From positions 1 through 64,000 of the forward strand of contig JAXGGA010001086.1 of assembly GCA_038373865.1 (NCBI GenBank): DNA of 64,000 nt, read 5' to 3'. Positions 21,548 to 33,725 of this stretch are shown here, in pieces; position 1 is the first letter of the stretch; the number at the start of each line of letters is the position of its first letter. Below the pieces are notes generated by a model that was not told the DNA's origin, made no database searches, and worked only from the letters and a program-made list of their open reading frames with translations. Made by a program: the position numbers and the translations under genes. This DNA comes from Uloborus plumipes. Its lineage: Eukaryota > Arthropoda > Arachnida > Araneae > Uloboridae.

Positions 21548-23086
21548 GGTCAGTAGAGGTAATTATGAACAAATTTTTACGCTGCCACACGATAATTGCT
21601 CTCTGGAGTACCATGTCCTGTTTAAAAGTCTGGACACCCATCAGAAACAACTATCAACTCCTCTGCTACACTGCGCGACCGTTTTTTTTTCTAATTTTTT
21701 GACAGATGGAAGTTTTTTAAAAATCCTTGTTCTTAATTACCCCAATTGTTCATGATTACCCCATAGTACATGGGGTAAATATGAACATGCTTTTCCCCCT
21801 GGCTTACCCTGGCTTCTCAGTGAATTCCTTGACTTCATCATAAAAATGACATACCACGAAGGGATATCTGGCTTTCTTTCTAGATTTTCGTAGGAGTTCT
21901 GTTTTTTTAGAGAAATGTTCGAATACCTCTTCATGAAACTAATGTGCCAGTCATCACCTGGATTTCCATCATTTAATCGGACGTGCAAAAAATTAGCCAA
22001 AGCAAAGTCTTGAATAAGACTTTTCAACTCTTCCTTGTCACAAGGAAACCCCATACGAGCCCTAGCAATTAGATATTTTGCTAAAATTAGCTCCACATCA
22101 GTTGCTATGTCCGCTGAGCAACCTGCTCTCATCCTATCAATTTTGACTTTACCTTCAACGCGGTTGTGCAAAACACCCAGAGGGATGGCGTAGGTGTCCA
22201 CTGCTTCTCTGTAGGTCATATTCCCATTTGTAATATCATTCACAGCCCTCAATAAGTCTTCACTCGTATATTGAGGAGGTGGCTTCTTCTTCACATAAGT
22301 GCGTGGCATTTGGATGTTCAAACATACAGACAAGTTTGAATAAATCATTACAATACGTCGTCTCAGTTAAATGATCAAAATAACTATTTGGATCACAAAA
22401 TTTGACTTGAAGTGGAAAAAACTACTTTGAAAAAAAATGTTCATAATTGAAGGGTCAGGGGGGAAAACCACGGTAGTCACATTTGATTCATTTTGAGAAA
22501 AACGAAATTTAAACTTTACGAACTCATAAACTTCCCCAGTATACTTGTTCTAAAATGACAATAATACATGGACTGCAGTGTTTTTTCACGAATATTGCAT
22601 ATACTAAACGAAATTACACTTATTTTTGTAACAGGTGGTAGCATCAGTTTAAATTCAACAAAAAGTGGACTACCGTGTTTTTTCCCCCTGACCCTTCAAT
22701 TACCCCTACCTAGAAAAATACGGGGTAATTATAAAAACCTTCCTGCAGGGTGCTAAAAATAAAAGACAGTAAAACTCCGGTTGATTCCTGTTAAAGGCTT
22801 AATAACAGAAAGCAAATATAATAAAAACAATAACTTACCACACTTTTATCAGTCTGAACAGGATGGAAATTGAAGACTGTGAAAAACTGTTTGACAACTT
22901 TTGTGAGAAGGGTTAGGAAAACTAAGGGAATGTGTTGCCACGGAAGTGAAAAAACGTCCCTAACCTAATAATGAAGATGTGAACTTCCACTTGCTACTGC
23001 TATTTGTTTCCTTCATTGCTTACAGAAGCGCTAATGTCGTTTGTTCTGAACTACCCCATTTCCACAATTACCCCGCTTGACTCTAC
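21548..23086. mobile_element. pogo-like element with GGGGTAATTATGAAC motifs
   Basis: The left end, GGGTCAGTAGAGGTAATTAT, matches the complement of the right end, GTAGAGTCAAGCGGGGTAAT, imperfectly. TA lies at both edges. The motif GGGGTAATTATGAAC and relatives recur near 21565, 21740, 21770, 22690, 22720 and 23050-23075. It encodes the DNA-binding half of a pogo-type transposase on the - strand. Length is about 1.54 kb. Exact ends are uncertain by a few bases. Confidence 0.65.
21804..22309 (-). pseudogene. pogo/Jerky-like transposase, N-terminal DNA-binding half
   Basis: A start at ATG 22309 (MPRTYVKKKPPPQYTSEDLL) is preferred over an upstream ATG because MPR-T/K-Y is the usual start. Residues about 14-55 form a pipsqueak-type helix-turn-helix (LLRAVNDITNGNMTYREAVD). 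Residues about 75-140 form a CENP-B-type domain (AKYLIARARMGFPCDKEELK) ending GDDWHISFMKRYSNISLKK. A 1-nt shift in an A-run follows, after which another frame gives ELLRKSRKKARYPFVVCHFY and EVKEFTEKPG, then TAA at 21804-21806. The DDE catalytic domain is completely absent. The frame in the first 140 codons is intact. Confidence 0.75.
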
Positions 23087-24039
23087 TATCTAAAATCAAA
23101 ATAATTATACAAAGAATGCTAAAGTATTGAAAATTTTTAAAATACTTATCAGTTAATATTTTCTAATAAGTTTCGATATAACTTATGGAATAAAACAGCC
23201 GTAATAACTAAAAAAATCAAACACTTAAAATATTAGAAGTCATGCAATTGGTAGCATTTTATCCTCAGTCTATCTTTACAATTTACATATTTATAACTTT
23301 TGCAGTGGATGGTAATGTCATGGAGTCTACGAAAGCGGTTGGGGTGAAAATGCTAAATGATCATATTAATTTAATAAGGTAGTAAATCAAAATTATTTTT
23401 AATATTCTTCCTTGAAAAACTGGTGTGTAACGAAAAATTTAACTTGGAGAATTTATATAAACATGCGATCGCTGGCTTTAGTATAACAATTTTTTCATGA
23501 ATAAGACTGATACATCAAGGTATAGGTACAAAAAAAGAAAAAAAAATGCGCAGATTATTTGTTTAAACGGTTTTTATCGTTATGTTTTTCTCCTCAATGG
23601 TAAGAGTAATGGCTTTCAGACTCCAATTCAAGTTTTAATTGTATCGTACGAAAAAAATTCAACACTTCAGTATTCTTAATGATAAGAAAATTTTACTAAT
23701 TAAACAAGAACATGACTTTTTCTTCCAGCTTTCTAACTTCCATAATATAGCTTCTATATAATGGTAAGTCACTGAGCAATCAAAATTCATAATTAATATA
23801 AAAATTACTTTCAAAGACTTAATAAGTGTGGAAGATAGTCGAAAATAATGAAAATGTTCTTTTAAGTGCAACATATACCAGTAAAGGATCTAGCCGCTGT
23901 TTAGAGATACTTTAATATTATTGGTTCGGTTTCTATCAGAAAAAATTTTGTTTGACAGAGAAATTGAACTTAAAAACAAAAAAAATTTTTTTTTTTGTTT
24001 TAAAATTTCTTATTTTTTAAATAAAAACACTCGACTATA
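23087..24039. other. intergenic AT-rich stretch, possible leader region of gene 2
   Basis: A TATATAAA at 23453-23460 and donor-like GTAAGA/GTAAGT sites at about 23600 and 23763 could mark an untranslated leader exon of gene 2, but nothing decides between them. No coding gene is visible. Confidence 0.3.
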
Positions 24040-24041
24040 TA

Positions 24042-25460
24042 CACTGGCGGAAAAAAAATCCCAACACCAAGAAAAATTTACTGTAGAGTAATGAAACTTG
24101 GGTAATGCAACTGTCTAGTTGACATGTTTAATTAATTAAATGTACAAGATCACTGGCTAATTTAAGCTCAAGAAAATGCTGTGCAAATGTGAAATTATGT
24201 TAATTTAATAGAGGGTGTAACCTCCAGAATTTTAAAGGCAATCCTGAAAGCGTGCATGCATTATATCATACAGGTGCCGAATGTCACTTTGTGGTATGGA
24301 GTGCCATGCTTGTTGCACTTGTTGTGTCAATATTAGAACCGTCATTGCTGACTGTGGATGATGCTCGAGGTGCCGTCCAATGATATCCCAAACGTTATCA
24401 AATTGAGACAGACCTGGTGATTTTTCAGGTCATGGTTACATGTCAGCACTCTGTAGAGCACATTGCGTTACAGCAGCGATGTGAGGGCGAGCGTTATCCT
24501 GTAGGAAAACTCCCCCTTGAATGCTACTCATGAAGGGCTGTACTACTGGTTAAATTACCAGACTGACGACAAATTTTCAGTCAGTGAGTTTGGGATAACC
24601 ACAAGAGTGCCCCTGTTGTTGTTGAAAATTGCTCCAGAGACCATGACTCCGGGTGTGGGTCCCGTGTGTCTAGGCCGTAGACCGCTTGGATGCAGGCGGT
24701 CCCCTGGTCTCCTTCTGACCAATATACAGCCACCACTGGCACTAAGGCAGAATCTGTTTTCATCAAAAATTACAACAGATCTCCACTCCGACATCCAGTG
24801 AGCTCTGTCTTGGCACCACTGCCGTCAAAAGCGGCAATGCTTTGCAGTCAATGGAATACCGGCTACAGGCTCGGAGCTGTCCTTGAAGTAAACAGTTTCT
24901 TACCGTTCTTTGGGTCACGACAGTACCATCTACAGCTCGAATGTCAGCCGCAGATGCAGTACGATGCGCCACAGTAGTACGCAAGATTCGGCGATCTTCC
25001 TTCTCAGTCGTGCCACGTGGCAGCTCGGAACTCGATCTTCTTGAGGTAGTACCATTCCTTGACCATAGCTTCCAATAATCTTGCATGGTGGAAACATTCC
25101 ACCCCAAGTCTTTCTGCAATATCGCGAAATGAAAATCCACCTTCTCGAAGCCAAATTGTATGACCTCGTTTAAACTTGGTGAGCTGTTGATAATGGCTTC
25201 TTCGTCTTCTTAAAGACATTCCTGACTAACATGAACGCAATTCGTCAAATTTCACGGAAAAATAATACTCACGAGCTTCACAACACGCTTTTGAAACAAG
25301 CCTTATTTGCATGTTCTGAGTGACGCCAGCTGCGCCACACTTATGTGCGGAGCACGAAATTTCAATCGATGTCATCTTTCAGTTGTATAAACACGCCTAC
25401 CAAATTTCGTTTATCTAGCTCAAGTCTTTCTTGGTGTTGGGATTTTTTTTTCCGCCAGTG
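24042..25460 (-). mobile_element. Tc1-like element, copy 2
   Basis: Same terminal repeats as 5688-7116 (CACTGGCGGAAA and complement), with TA on both sides, 1419 bp, transposase on the - strand. It lies upstream of gene 2. The sequence is clearly homologous to copy 1 along its whole length, with scattered differences. Confidence 0.92.
24205..25219 (-). pseudogene. Tc1-like transposase, copy 2 (degenerate)
   Basis: It starts at an intact ATG (MSLRRRRSHYQQLTKFKRGH) and runs to TAA at 24205-24207, full-length for the family. Blocks seen: FSFRDIAERLG, RGTTEKEDRRILRTTVAHRT, VVIFDENRFCL (first Asp), FLQDNARPH (second Asp) and LSQFDNVWDI (Asp at the usual Glu position). Lesions include frameshifts, TAA at 24550-24552 and TGA at 24430-24432, both also in copy 1, plus a private TAA just before the shared TGA. 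The protein cannot be made intact. Confidence 0.9.
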
Positions 25461-25462
25461 TA

Positions 25463-26278
25463 TATTGAAAACACTGCTATACATTATTCCGATTGTGCAA
25501 CGTCTATAAGGCATACATTTTTAAATAAATCGTTTTGTAAAACAATATCGCAAGTGTTGTCAGTGTTTACAACCATCATTGTTTCTGAAGTTACTTCACG
25601 GATGAGTGATGTAATGCAAAGCACAAGTTTTTCTTTAAAATAAGTGACGAAGCTTTCTAAGACGAAAACTGAAACCCATTTTTATGATTGAAGAATAAAA
25701 CATGCTTCATGTTCCGTACCCAGAGTTCGAAGAAATATTTAACCGCAAAACCTTGAATATGCAGTTATGCACGATCTCGTATCTCCTTTTATCTGCGCAC
25801 ACAATAAGCATCCCATAAATTTTTTGCGACTTGGCAACTTACAACCGCACTTCGTAAGACTTTTGTTTACTACTTAACTGTGCAGTCGCTGTTATATATA
25901 TATAGAAATTTTCTTCAGAGAGTGTTTTAAAACGATTAAGAATCCCGCAGATAGCAAAAGTAACTTGAGCTATATGATTTCAAAAAACAAAATGTGTTTA
26001 AAATTAATGGATTTCAATTTCAATTTTAAGTGCAAATAATTGTATTTTGTACGTTTGAACTACTTGATTTTGCAAGATATTTTACTTTGCACAAGTATTT
26101 GTTTTTTTTTTTTTTAGTCTTTGCTAAAACACTTAGCATTACATCATTAGTTTTTTCATTAAAACTCATCAAACAAAAAAAAAAAAGTTATTTTCTACAC
26201 ATGTGAAGAAAATTTGAGAATTTACCTAGGAATATTTTTAAAAAAATAATATTTTTGTGTTTTTGTTCTTCTTGGGAG
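25463..26278. other. AT-rich sequence upstream of gene 2
   Basis: It contains a TATATATATATAG near 25893 and a pyrimidine-rich tract leading to an AG at 26277-26278 that would be the acceptor of gene 2's first coding exon. No other exon could be supported. Confidence 0.4.
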
Positions 26279-26283
26279 CTGAA

Positions 26284-26326
26284 ATGAGGATCATCATCTA
26301 CGTGTTGGCTTTTTTCTGCCATTTTG
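26284..26326 (+). CDS. gene 2, coding exon 1 (signal peptide)
   Basis: The exon encodes MRIIIYVLAFFCHF plus the first base of Gly, followed by donor GTAAGT at 26327. The hydrophobic stretch is a signal peptide completed by the first residues of exon 2. As in gene 1, an AG lies 5 nt before the ATG (26277-26278), although GGGAG is a weak acceptor. Phase 1 and the Gly junction match gene 1 exactly, which is the main support for joining it to 33726 across a 7.4-kb intron. Confidence 0.72.
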
Positions 26327-29300
26327 GTAAGTAAATTATTTTTATGTAAATGATGAAACAAATATAAGTTAGTGATTTTATGCATGTTAGTCTCTAAATA
26401 TTTGTAAAAGTTCATAGCTTAACTTCTCTGCATAAAAATTTGATAACGAATGCATAATTAAGATGAAAAAACTTGTAGCTTGATTTAATTCGTTTATTCA
26501 ATACTTAATGCAAGGGGCAGTTAACAAACACATCTATGAATCACAAAGACGTTTATGCGAAAGTATTTACCCTCAAATTGTTTGTTTATAAAATTTAATA
26601 TTCTGTTACCCTTTTTGTATTCTAGTGCATGTGTGAGTGTGTGAACAACCATGACAGAACATGAAACTCTTTATCAGTCATTATAAGCACAGAAATTCTA
26701 AAAGAAAAGATGAAAAAAATCCTTCCTTTTGAGTCTTTATAGAGCGAAAAATCTGATACTGGTAAAGACTAAAAAATAAATAAATAAATAAAAATTAAAA
26801 TTAAAATCATATAATATCTTCCAATTCTATAACGAGCCCGAATATTCAAAAGAAACCAAGAATTTTAACCCCCTTATTTTTGATTAAAAATAATACTAAT
26901 ACAAAAAATCAGTTCTTTTAATGTTATGGGAACACATAGGTGCACCGGACACTACTGCATCAGAAAAGTAACTGATTTATTTGCTAACAGATCATTTTTC
27001 AATTCCTCAACTCATAAAAATTAAAGAAAATTAATGTTTTCACATGTTTCGTAAATTTAAAATACATTTTTGTGAGGTGTTAAGGATCCACAGGAACTGT
27101 AATTCTGAAAGAAAAAAAAAAAAGAAAAATATTTTTAGCAAACAATTGAGATTCACAACTTGTTTAATCCACGTTTTAGCAATAAAAACCATGACGCACT
27201 AAAAATTAAGTTTTTCTGCTTTCAAAATTTATGAAAATTGTCTGAAAAATTCTCTTGATTGTAAAGAATGAAAGTTTTCGGTAATTGTTAGATATCTTCC
27301 AATCCCGCCCCCACCCCTCCCTTCCCTAGTCAGTTTTTTTTTCTCACAAATATGTTTTTATCACGAATCACACTGTAGTAATAATGAGAGATTGCAATCA
27401 AATATTGCAAAATTTGTGAACAATCTCTTGCTTCAGCAGTCTATCCGAGTATAATTGAAGTTCTGCTTATTAAACTGCCGTTATGATTAGAAGTTTTTAT
27501 AATATTCTGGATTTTTTTTATAATCGTTTGAGATCCGACTAAGGTTAACCTACCCTCATCGAGCATTCTCAAAAGTTGTACATAAATATGTAGGTAAAAA
27601 TATTGCAAACACTGTGGCATAGGGCTGTCTAAACAAAAGGGTCCAATCATAGGGCAGTCGTCATTTGAAGTTTCAGTTACTGAGTAATTTTGCAGATTTT
27701 CGGCAGGTATCTTCAAATTTTTCAGGATTCTGAAAAATCACGTAGTTTTCATTCAGTCAACTGAACTCTAATAACTTTCTACACCTCATGACGTCCTTGT
27801 TATATAGAAATGATTGAAACATTTCTAACTGTGGTAGATAATTAAAATGATGAAAACATGTCAAAACATAAATATAAACTACAATGGCTTTTCTCTAAAT
27901 CGTAATTGAAAATTGAATTTAAAAATTGAATACATAGTTTTATAGATTAATAAATACAGTAAAACTCCGTTGTAAAACTTAAAGCTATTCCAGCTATTGC
28001 TCGTTGAGCGAAAGTTTCGTTTCAATGGAATTTAAGCAGCGTAGAGTGGAAAATAAAATCAGGACTGAAAACTGATTTCGTTGAAATGAATATTTCGTTA
28101 CATTGATATTCGCTGTAACGGGTCTTCACTACAATTTGTTAACCTCAACAGTATGTCTCAAAGCGGAATGTTGTTATCACATTTTAAGCATTCTTAAATA
28201 TGCGACACTCAAAAAATCCTTAAATATGTGAGAATTAACTTCATTATATCAACTTTAACCTTATTTCTTCGCTGTTTACTCGTGAAAAGCTGTGAGCTAT
28301 TATTTATTTTTTGATTCGTAACAATTACTTTTCATCATCCTGTTCCTTTATTGCGGCATTAAAATTCACTTCCATATAGAGTTTAAAAGCACGCTTTTCC
28401 TGAATGACCCTGAAATGCGGCTTTTCGTGGTCCAAGAGAATGCCTGTTAAAGACTGGGTTGACCCTAAAAAACAGGAAGTAAATGCAAGAGAGTGTTCTG
28501 ATAACCCGTTGAGGAAAAAAAATAGCATCAAATCTTCTCCCTTATTTCTCTTTTTTTTTGTCATTCAGATTTAAAGCGGCAAAAACTGATGAAAAAAATA
28601 ATGGATTAAACTTCTCAATTACAGTTCGATGACCTTGAACTGCTTTGTTTTTTGGAAAGCTAGCGTTTCCAGCCTAAATAAATTGGTCTTTTGTGTGTAA
28701 TAATATATAGTTTCGAGGAAGAGTTTAAAAAGAACTTCTATATTGTTATTGAACTATTAAAAAAAATCATATCTTTTTAATTCTGTACGGTAGTAAATTA
28801 GTGAAAAACACTTTAATACTCACCTGCACAAGCATTTTTTTTACAGGTTAGTAAAATAATCATTTTACTGCAGTTCTTTCAAATATGTGTCTTAAGATAA
28901 AGAAGTTTTCTTCGAACTAGAGTCTTGATTAACTTTTTTTAAAACTAAATATCGGATGAAAGATTTTTCTAAAATATGAGTTAGGATTTTTTTTATCATT
29001 ATCATTATTATTATTATTATTTTGATATGAATCATATAATTTGGGCTTAATTTGCATAGGAGCTCACAAGAACTCAGCTCCTTCATTTATTTTGAATTTA
29101 ATGTGAGGTTTCACTATTTAATCAGGATTCAGACTATTTACACATTAAAATTAAGTCATTGGTATAAAGTTCTTGTACTTCCGTTAGAAATTAAGCCCTG
29201 CATGTAACTAATTTTTAATAAGCTCTGCATTTTCACATTAAACATTTAAGGACCGTAAGCTCTGCCGTAGAGTGTGCAATTTTTCTTACATAAAACTATA

Positions 29301-31409
29301 TTAAATTGCTTAAATAACATGTATGTCTACATGAAAACTATGTGTTTCATCAGTCCTTTTTCTATAAATTGATGGAACATCTGCCTCTGGATTGTTCATA
29401 AAAGCTACAACTATTTTCAAAAATTGGATTCATTTATTTTTCAAACCGGATTTTTTTGAACAATGATTTACATTTTCTGTATTTTAATCTGCAATAATAA
29501 TGTAATCTTGGATGAAAGTAGAAACAAGGCACGAATACTGACGTATTTTAGTTGCAATGTTTTCAAAAGAAATTAGTTATATTTTCAATCAATAATTTAT
29601 AATTATTATCATTATTATTATCATCAACAGCAACATTATTATTATTTTATCGGTATTAAGACTCTGATGTCAACAAGGGAAGTATACGATTTATCATTTG
29701 TATTGGCTAATTTATAAATTATCTGTATCCAATAATTTATAAATTAAATTTTGATTTTAGGGGACACATATGCCTCATGGTCCTCAAGGGGTTATGCTAA
29801 TTCTGGAAAAAAATATTCATTTAAAAAAAATATTTCTGTTTTCTCCCATTTGGGATGAAGATAAACTTACAGATTTCTCTATTTTCCAATTTGTGAAGTG
29901 AATAGAAACATTTATCAGTACCTTACTTGTATCGAAAAGCTAATTTTAATTCACCTTTTTAATTTGTTGTTTACGTTATTAAGAGTTAACCACGGAGAGA
30001 TGACGGATAAACTGGATGCTGAAACGGAACACCTTATCTTGTAGGAGATGTGATCGGCGAGCCTGCGCCAGCAGTAAAAAGAGCTGCTTGCGCGTTGTCA
30101 TTGATCCTATCGAAAAATGAAATGAAGTGTTGTTTCCGATTCCAGTTCAACCGCCATCTTACCGTGGCACAGCTATACCTGCATTCAGTACCATCACCAA
30201 ATAAATAGTCGAAATAAATAACCAAATAAATCCTTAGTTCTCGTCTACGCTAAAATTTCGTTATAATGTATGAATTTCTATACCGAACAAAAATTTTAAT
30301 CGGTTACATGGAATCTTTTTTCATTTCCATATAAAGAAGTTGATATACCCTCAATTTTTTCAGGTTAAAAAGAACTTGATGGAATACTATAAAGTTCTGA
30401 GGCCATTCTGAATAATGGCTCATTACAACAGCGTAGTCAGAACTTACCTGCTAGACACAGAAGGATCTTAACGCTCTCCATAAGTACATATAATGCCATA
30501 TTAGGATTGGCAATATCTGTTAAAACCAAGGATTTTGAATGATTGAGCCCCCCAACCCCCCACCATGCTCCTGGTTAATTAAGTTCCTAAATCTTCAATA
30601 AATTCTTTTAAAATCGCTGCATATTTTATGTTATTATGCTTCTGACTATTATTTTACTTATTATATCATTCATATTGTGCAATAGTAAATTATAATTAGC
30701 ATCTATTACAATTTGAAACTAAAATAGTGTTTAGAGACAATAAGCAAACGATTAAAGTAAACTACACTCTAAAAAATAATCATCCATAATAATTTTTTTA
30801 CTACCTAAAAACAACTGGGTTGGATTAAAAACTAAATTGGTTTAGTCGAGCAATACACAATGCGAAAACGTGCGTGCGAACACTGAAATTACCATTAAAA
30901 TATTGCCGCAACATTTAAAAATGTCCGTTGAATTTTTGAGAAGTTACATTGTTGTTTCACTGCGTTTAATCAGTTATTTGCAAAACTTATTCAGACTAAC
31001 CTGAAACAATCAATCAAATTCTCCCCACCACTAATTACCACATAAAAGTCAAATTTGATTATGTATTTATTTTGACGTTTTTAAATATTCATCCCACACT
31101 TGATATAGTAGTATGGCTCTGATAGCAAGGCATTTGACTTTAGACGAATATGCTTGTAATTGGGTTCAAAGAGAATAAATTCTTGTATTGCTACAACGTC
31201 AATAACCGTTATGTACAAAGTAAAATGACTGTCATCATCTCGACTTTAACAAATAGACTCGTTATGTCGGACTTTGAAAAAACAAAATGTTAAATGGTCG
31301 TTTTAAATGCTTTTTCGACGTATTATGACGAAGTGTCCGTTTCTTATTTTACTGATTGTTAGTACTCGTCGATGATAACAAGGGTAGTTCAGCATCATAC
31401 AATTTTGCC
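26327..31409. other. gene 2 intron, left part
   Basis: About 5 kb of AT-rich sequence with simple ATT-type repeats near 29000 and 29610-29650. A GC-richer patch at about 30000-30200 was not recognised. No exon was found. Confidence 0.5.
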
Positions 31410-31417
31410 GCTATTAT

Positions 31418-33198
31418 CAGGGCTGCGCCGTGCCAACGTGTAAAGCCGTGTGGCGCACGGGTGCGCCAGAGTCTAAAAGGCGCAAAAAAACCGAGCAAAA
31501 AAGCTCCAAACAGAAAAAATAAATAAATAAATAATCCAAATAAAAGAAACAAAATTGAACTTTTCATTAAAATGAACTCTGGCGATGAAATTATATTGCT
31601 CAATGAGACAAGCAATCCGTTTCGCTGACTGCCCATAAAGGGAAAATTATTGCCTTGTTGTGTTTAAACAAGCTATTCAAAAGCTTAATCTTTTACACTG
31701 GAAACACGAGACGTTAATGCATACATCAGCACTTTTCTTCCGAATGAGGCGCCGTGTGAGCTATTTCAGCATGTCTATAAGGTTATAAGCAAAAGAGTCC
31801 AAGCAAATCTTCAGCTTTTCAATAGGTTTCAGCCTTCCGTTGAATCAATACTACGTATGATTTTCTTTAGTGCAATGTATTTTAGTATTTTAATAATTGT
31901 TCGTGGTGATTCAACTGCTTTATGTTATCGTGCATAAAAAAATACGGAAAGCTTGTTTGCATGTTATTTACTTGTGCGTAATATTTACATATTATAGACA
32001 ACAGTTTAGGTAAACTTTTCAGTTTCAAAAAGTAACAATTTGACCATAATCACACAAAAACTTCTCAAACACTAGTTTTGCTTCAAACACTAGTTTTTTT
32101 AATTAAAAAAAAGACCTTTGGACAATGCATTTCTATTTCATATTAAATTTAATGCCTTTTTACTAACCCGGATTTTATTGGTTTTTCGGGAAAGATTTCA
32201 GTTTCTGATTTTAAGGGGAATATCCTCCACTTTATACTCCAATTCAGAAATATAATCATTACCCTGTTGTTATATTTTGACAGACAGAAAAGTGTGATTA
32301 ATTATTTATCAAATGCAAATTCGAGAGATATTTAGAGCTACTTTAACTTTTGATATTTAAAATATTTCTTTTTCCAAAACACAATGGGTGTATTCAAGGA
32401 GCTATTGAACTCGAAGTAAGTTTGAGATATGAAGTAAAAATGTACAGGGTATTCCAAAATTAATATTTGTCATGCTCCAATTTTTGGCTACACGAAAAAC
32501 CGGACGTTACGCTCGATAGGAATTTAAGTGAATCTGAAAACTTAGTGAGTAGTATTTGACGAGTAGTAGTTTGGTTTTATAGGCAGTAGTTAAAATTCAG
32601 AGTTATTCCTACATTTTTCTAATTAAATGTTTAACGATATTTTTCATGAATAAAATTGTTAAATGTTATTAATATTTTATATTTAATGTCAAGATTTTCA
32701 CATTTCAGCTTATAAATGTTTCTGTTTATGAATTTGTATTCTATCCAATATATATACATTTATTTTATGCATGCTGTATGCTTTGCAGTTGGATTGAATG
32801 GGATTGCGTTCAAATGTAAAAATTTGATTTTTGTAATTTACTTTGAACATTTAATTAAATGTATATGCTACCTCATTTACATTCACACATGTTTTAAGTT
32901 CGATATTTTTAAATTAATATATATTGTATACATTATTTGTATATATTATGTAATGTGTTTTTTTCTTTCAGTACCATTTTTTTAAATCTTAAAAAACTGT
33001 GTTTCAATAAATGTATTTCAGTTCGATAAAACACAAGTTGTTCAAACTTTTTTTTTTTCACAAATTATACAAGGAACTTATTTTTTTCTAAATTATATTT
33101 GTCTGTAAAACATTACTGCTGGTGTTAACTATCGAACGCGCATTAGGCGCTCAGAAGGCATTTGCACGAGGGCGCCGTTCAGGCTTGGCGCGGCCCTG
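31418..33198. mobile_element. hAT-type non-autonomous element in gene 2 intron
   Basis: The ends are CAGGGCTGCGCC and, reversed, CAGGGCCGCGCC. A perfect 8-bp duplication GCTATTAT lies at 31410-31417 and 33199-33206. Length is 1781 bp. GC-rich subterminal regions contrast with an AT-rich interior without a recognisable transposase. Ends and duplication length are typical of hAT. Confidence 0.85.
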
Positions 33199-33206
33199 GC
33201 TATTAT

Positions 33207-33725
33207 TAACAAGATTCGCACAAAGCCACTTATAATCTTTTTCTTAACTAAATATTCGGATATATCGAAGATGTTTTTGACACATATCGCTGCACAAGAA
33301 TAATAATTAGGTTGCTGTACATTTTTAAGTATTTGAGTTTAAATGCTTAGTGATATCGCGAACCCCTATAATGCGTATGGTGAAACATTCACGTAAATGT
33401 ATTTCGATTTTTGGCGGCTAGCGTAGTTTGAAGTTTGAAGGAGCAACGGCGTAATTATTGCTAAAAATTAATATTATATAACTCTAAAGCTATTAATATA
33501 AAAGTAAATATGAGGTATACATAGACCTATGCCATTATTTTCAGTCTTTTAGTTTATTTTCAGTTAGTATTTCAAATAAAACTTTTTTCTTCTTTTTAGT
33601 CTCCTGTAAAATTTCAGTATAAGCAGTTGTGTTACTATTATTTTAAAGCAGCGATATAATGATAGGAATTATGTGTTTTATTTTTGAATAATAAATATAA
33701 ATTGTTCTTTTTTTTTTCTTTTAAG
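33207..33725. other. gene 2 intron, right part
   Basis: AT-rich, ending in a long pyrimidine tract and acceptor TTTTAAG at 33719-33725. Confidence 0.5.

Noticed and set aside
23453..23770. TATATAAA with downstream donor-like GTAAG sites as a leader exon of gene 2
   Set aside because: Two or more equally good donor choices exist and nothing ties either to the 26278 acceptor; kept only as a remark.
25893..25970. TATATATATATAG as a gene 2 promoter
   Set aside because: Such words are common in this AT-rich DNA and no convincing exon with a donor follows.
30420..30450. CAGCGTAGTCA-AACTTACCT word, also near 53533
   Set aside because: Two copies of about 20 bp without further alignable flanks are too little to define a repeat family.
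31349..31636. 95-codon ORF with a hydrophobic stretch on the - strand
   Set aside because: It spans the end of the hAT-like element at 31418 and reads through its terminal repeat; no family pattern.
32716..32985. 89-codon hydrophobic ORF
   Set aside because: Composition of AT-rich DNA inside a transposon; no motif.
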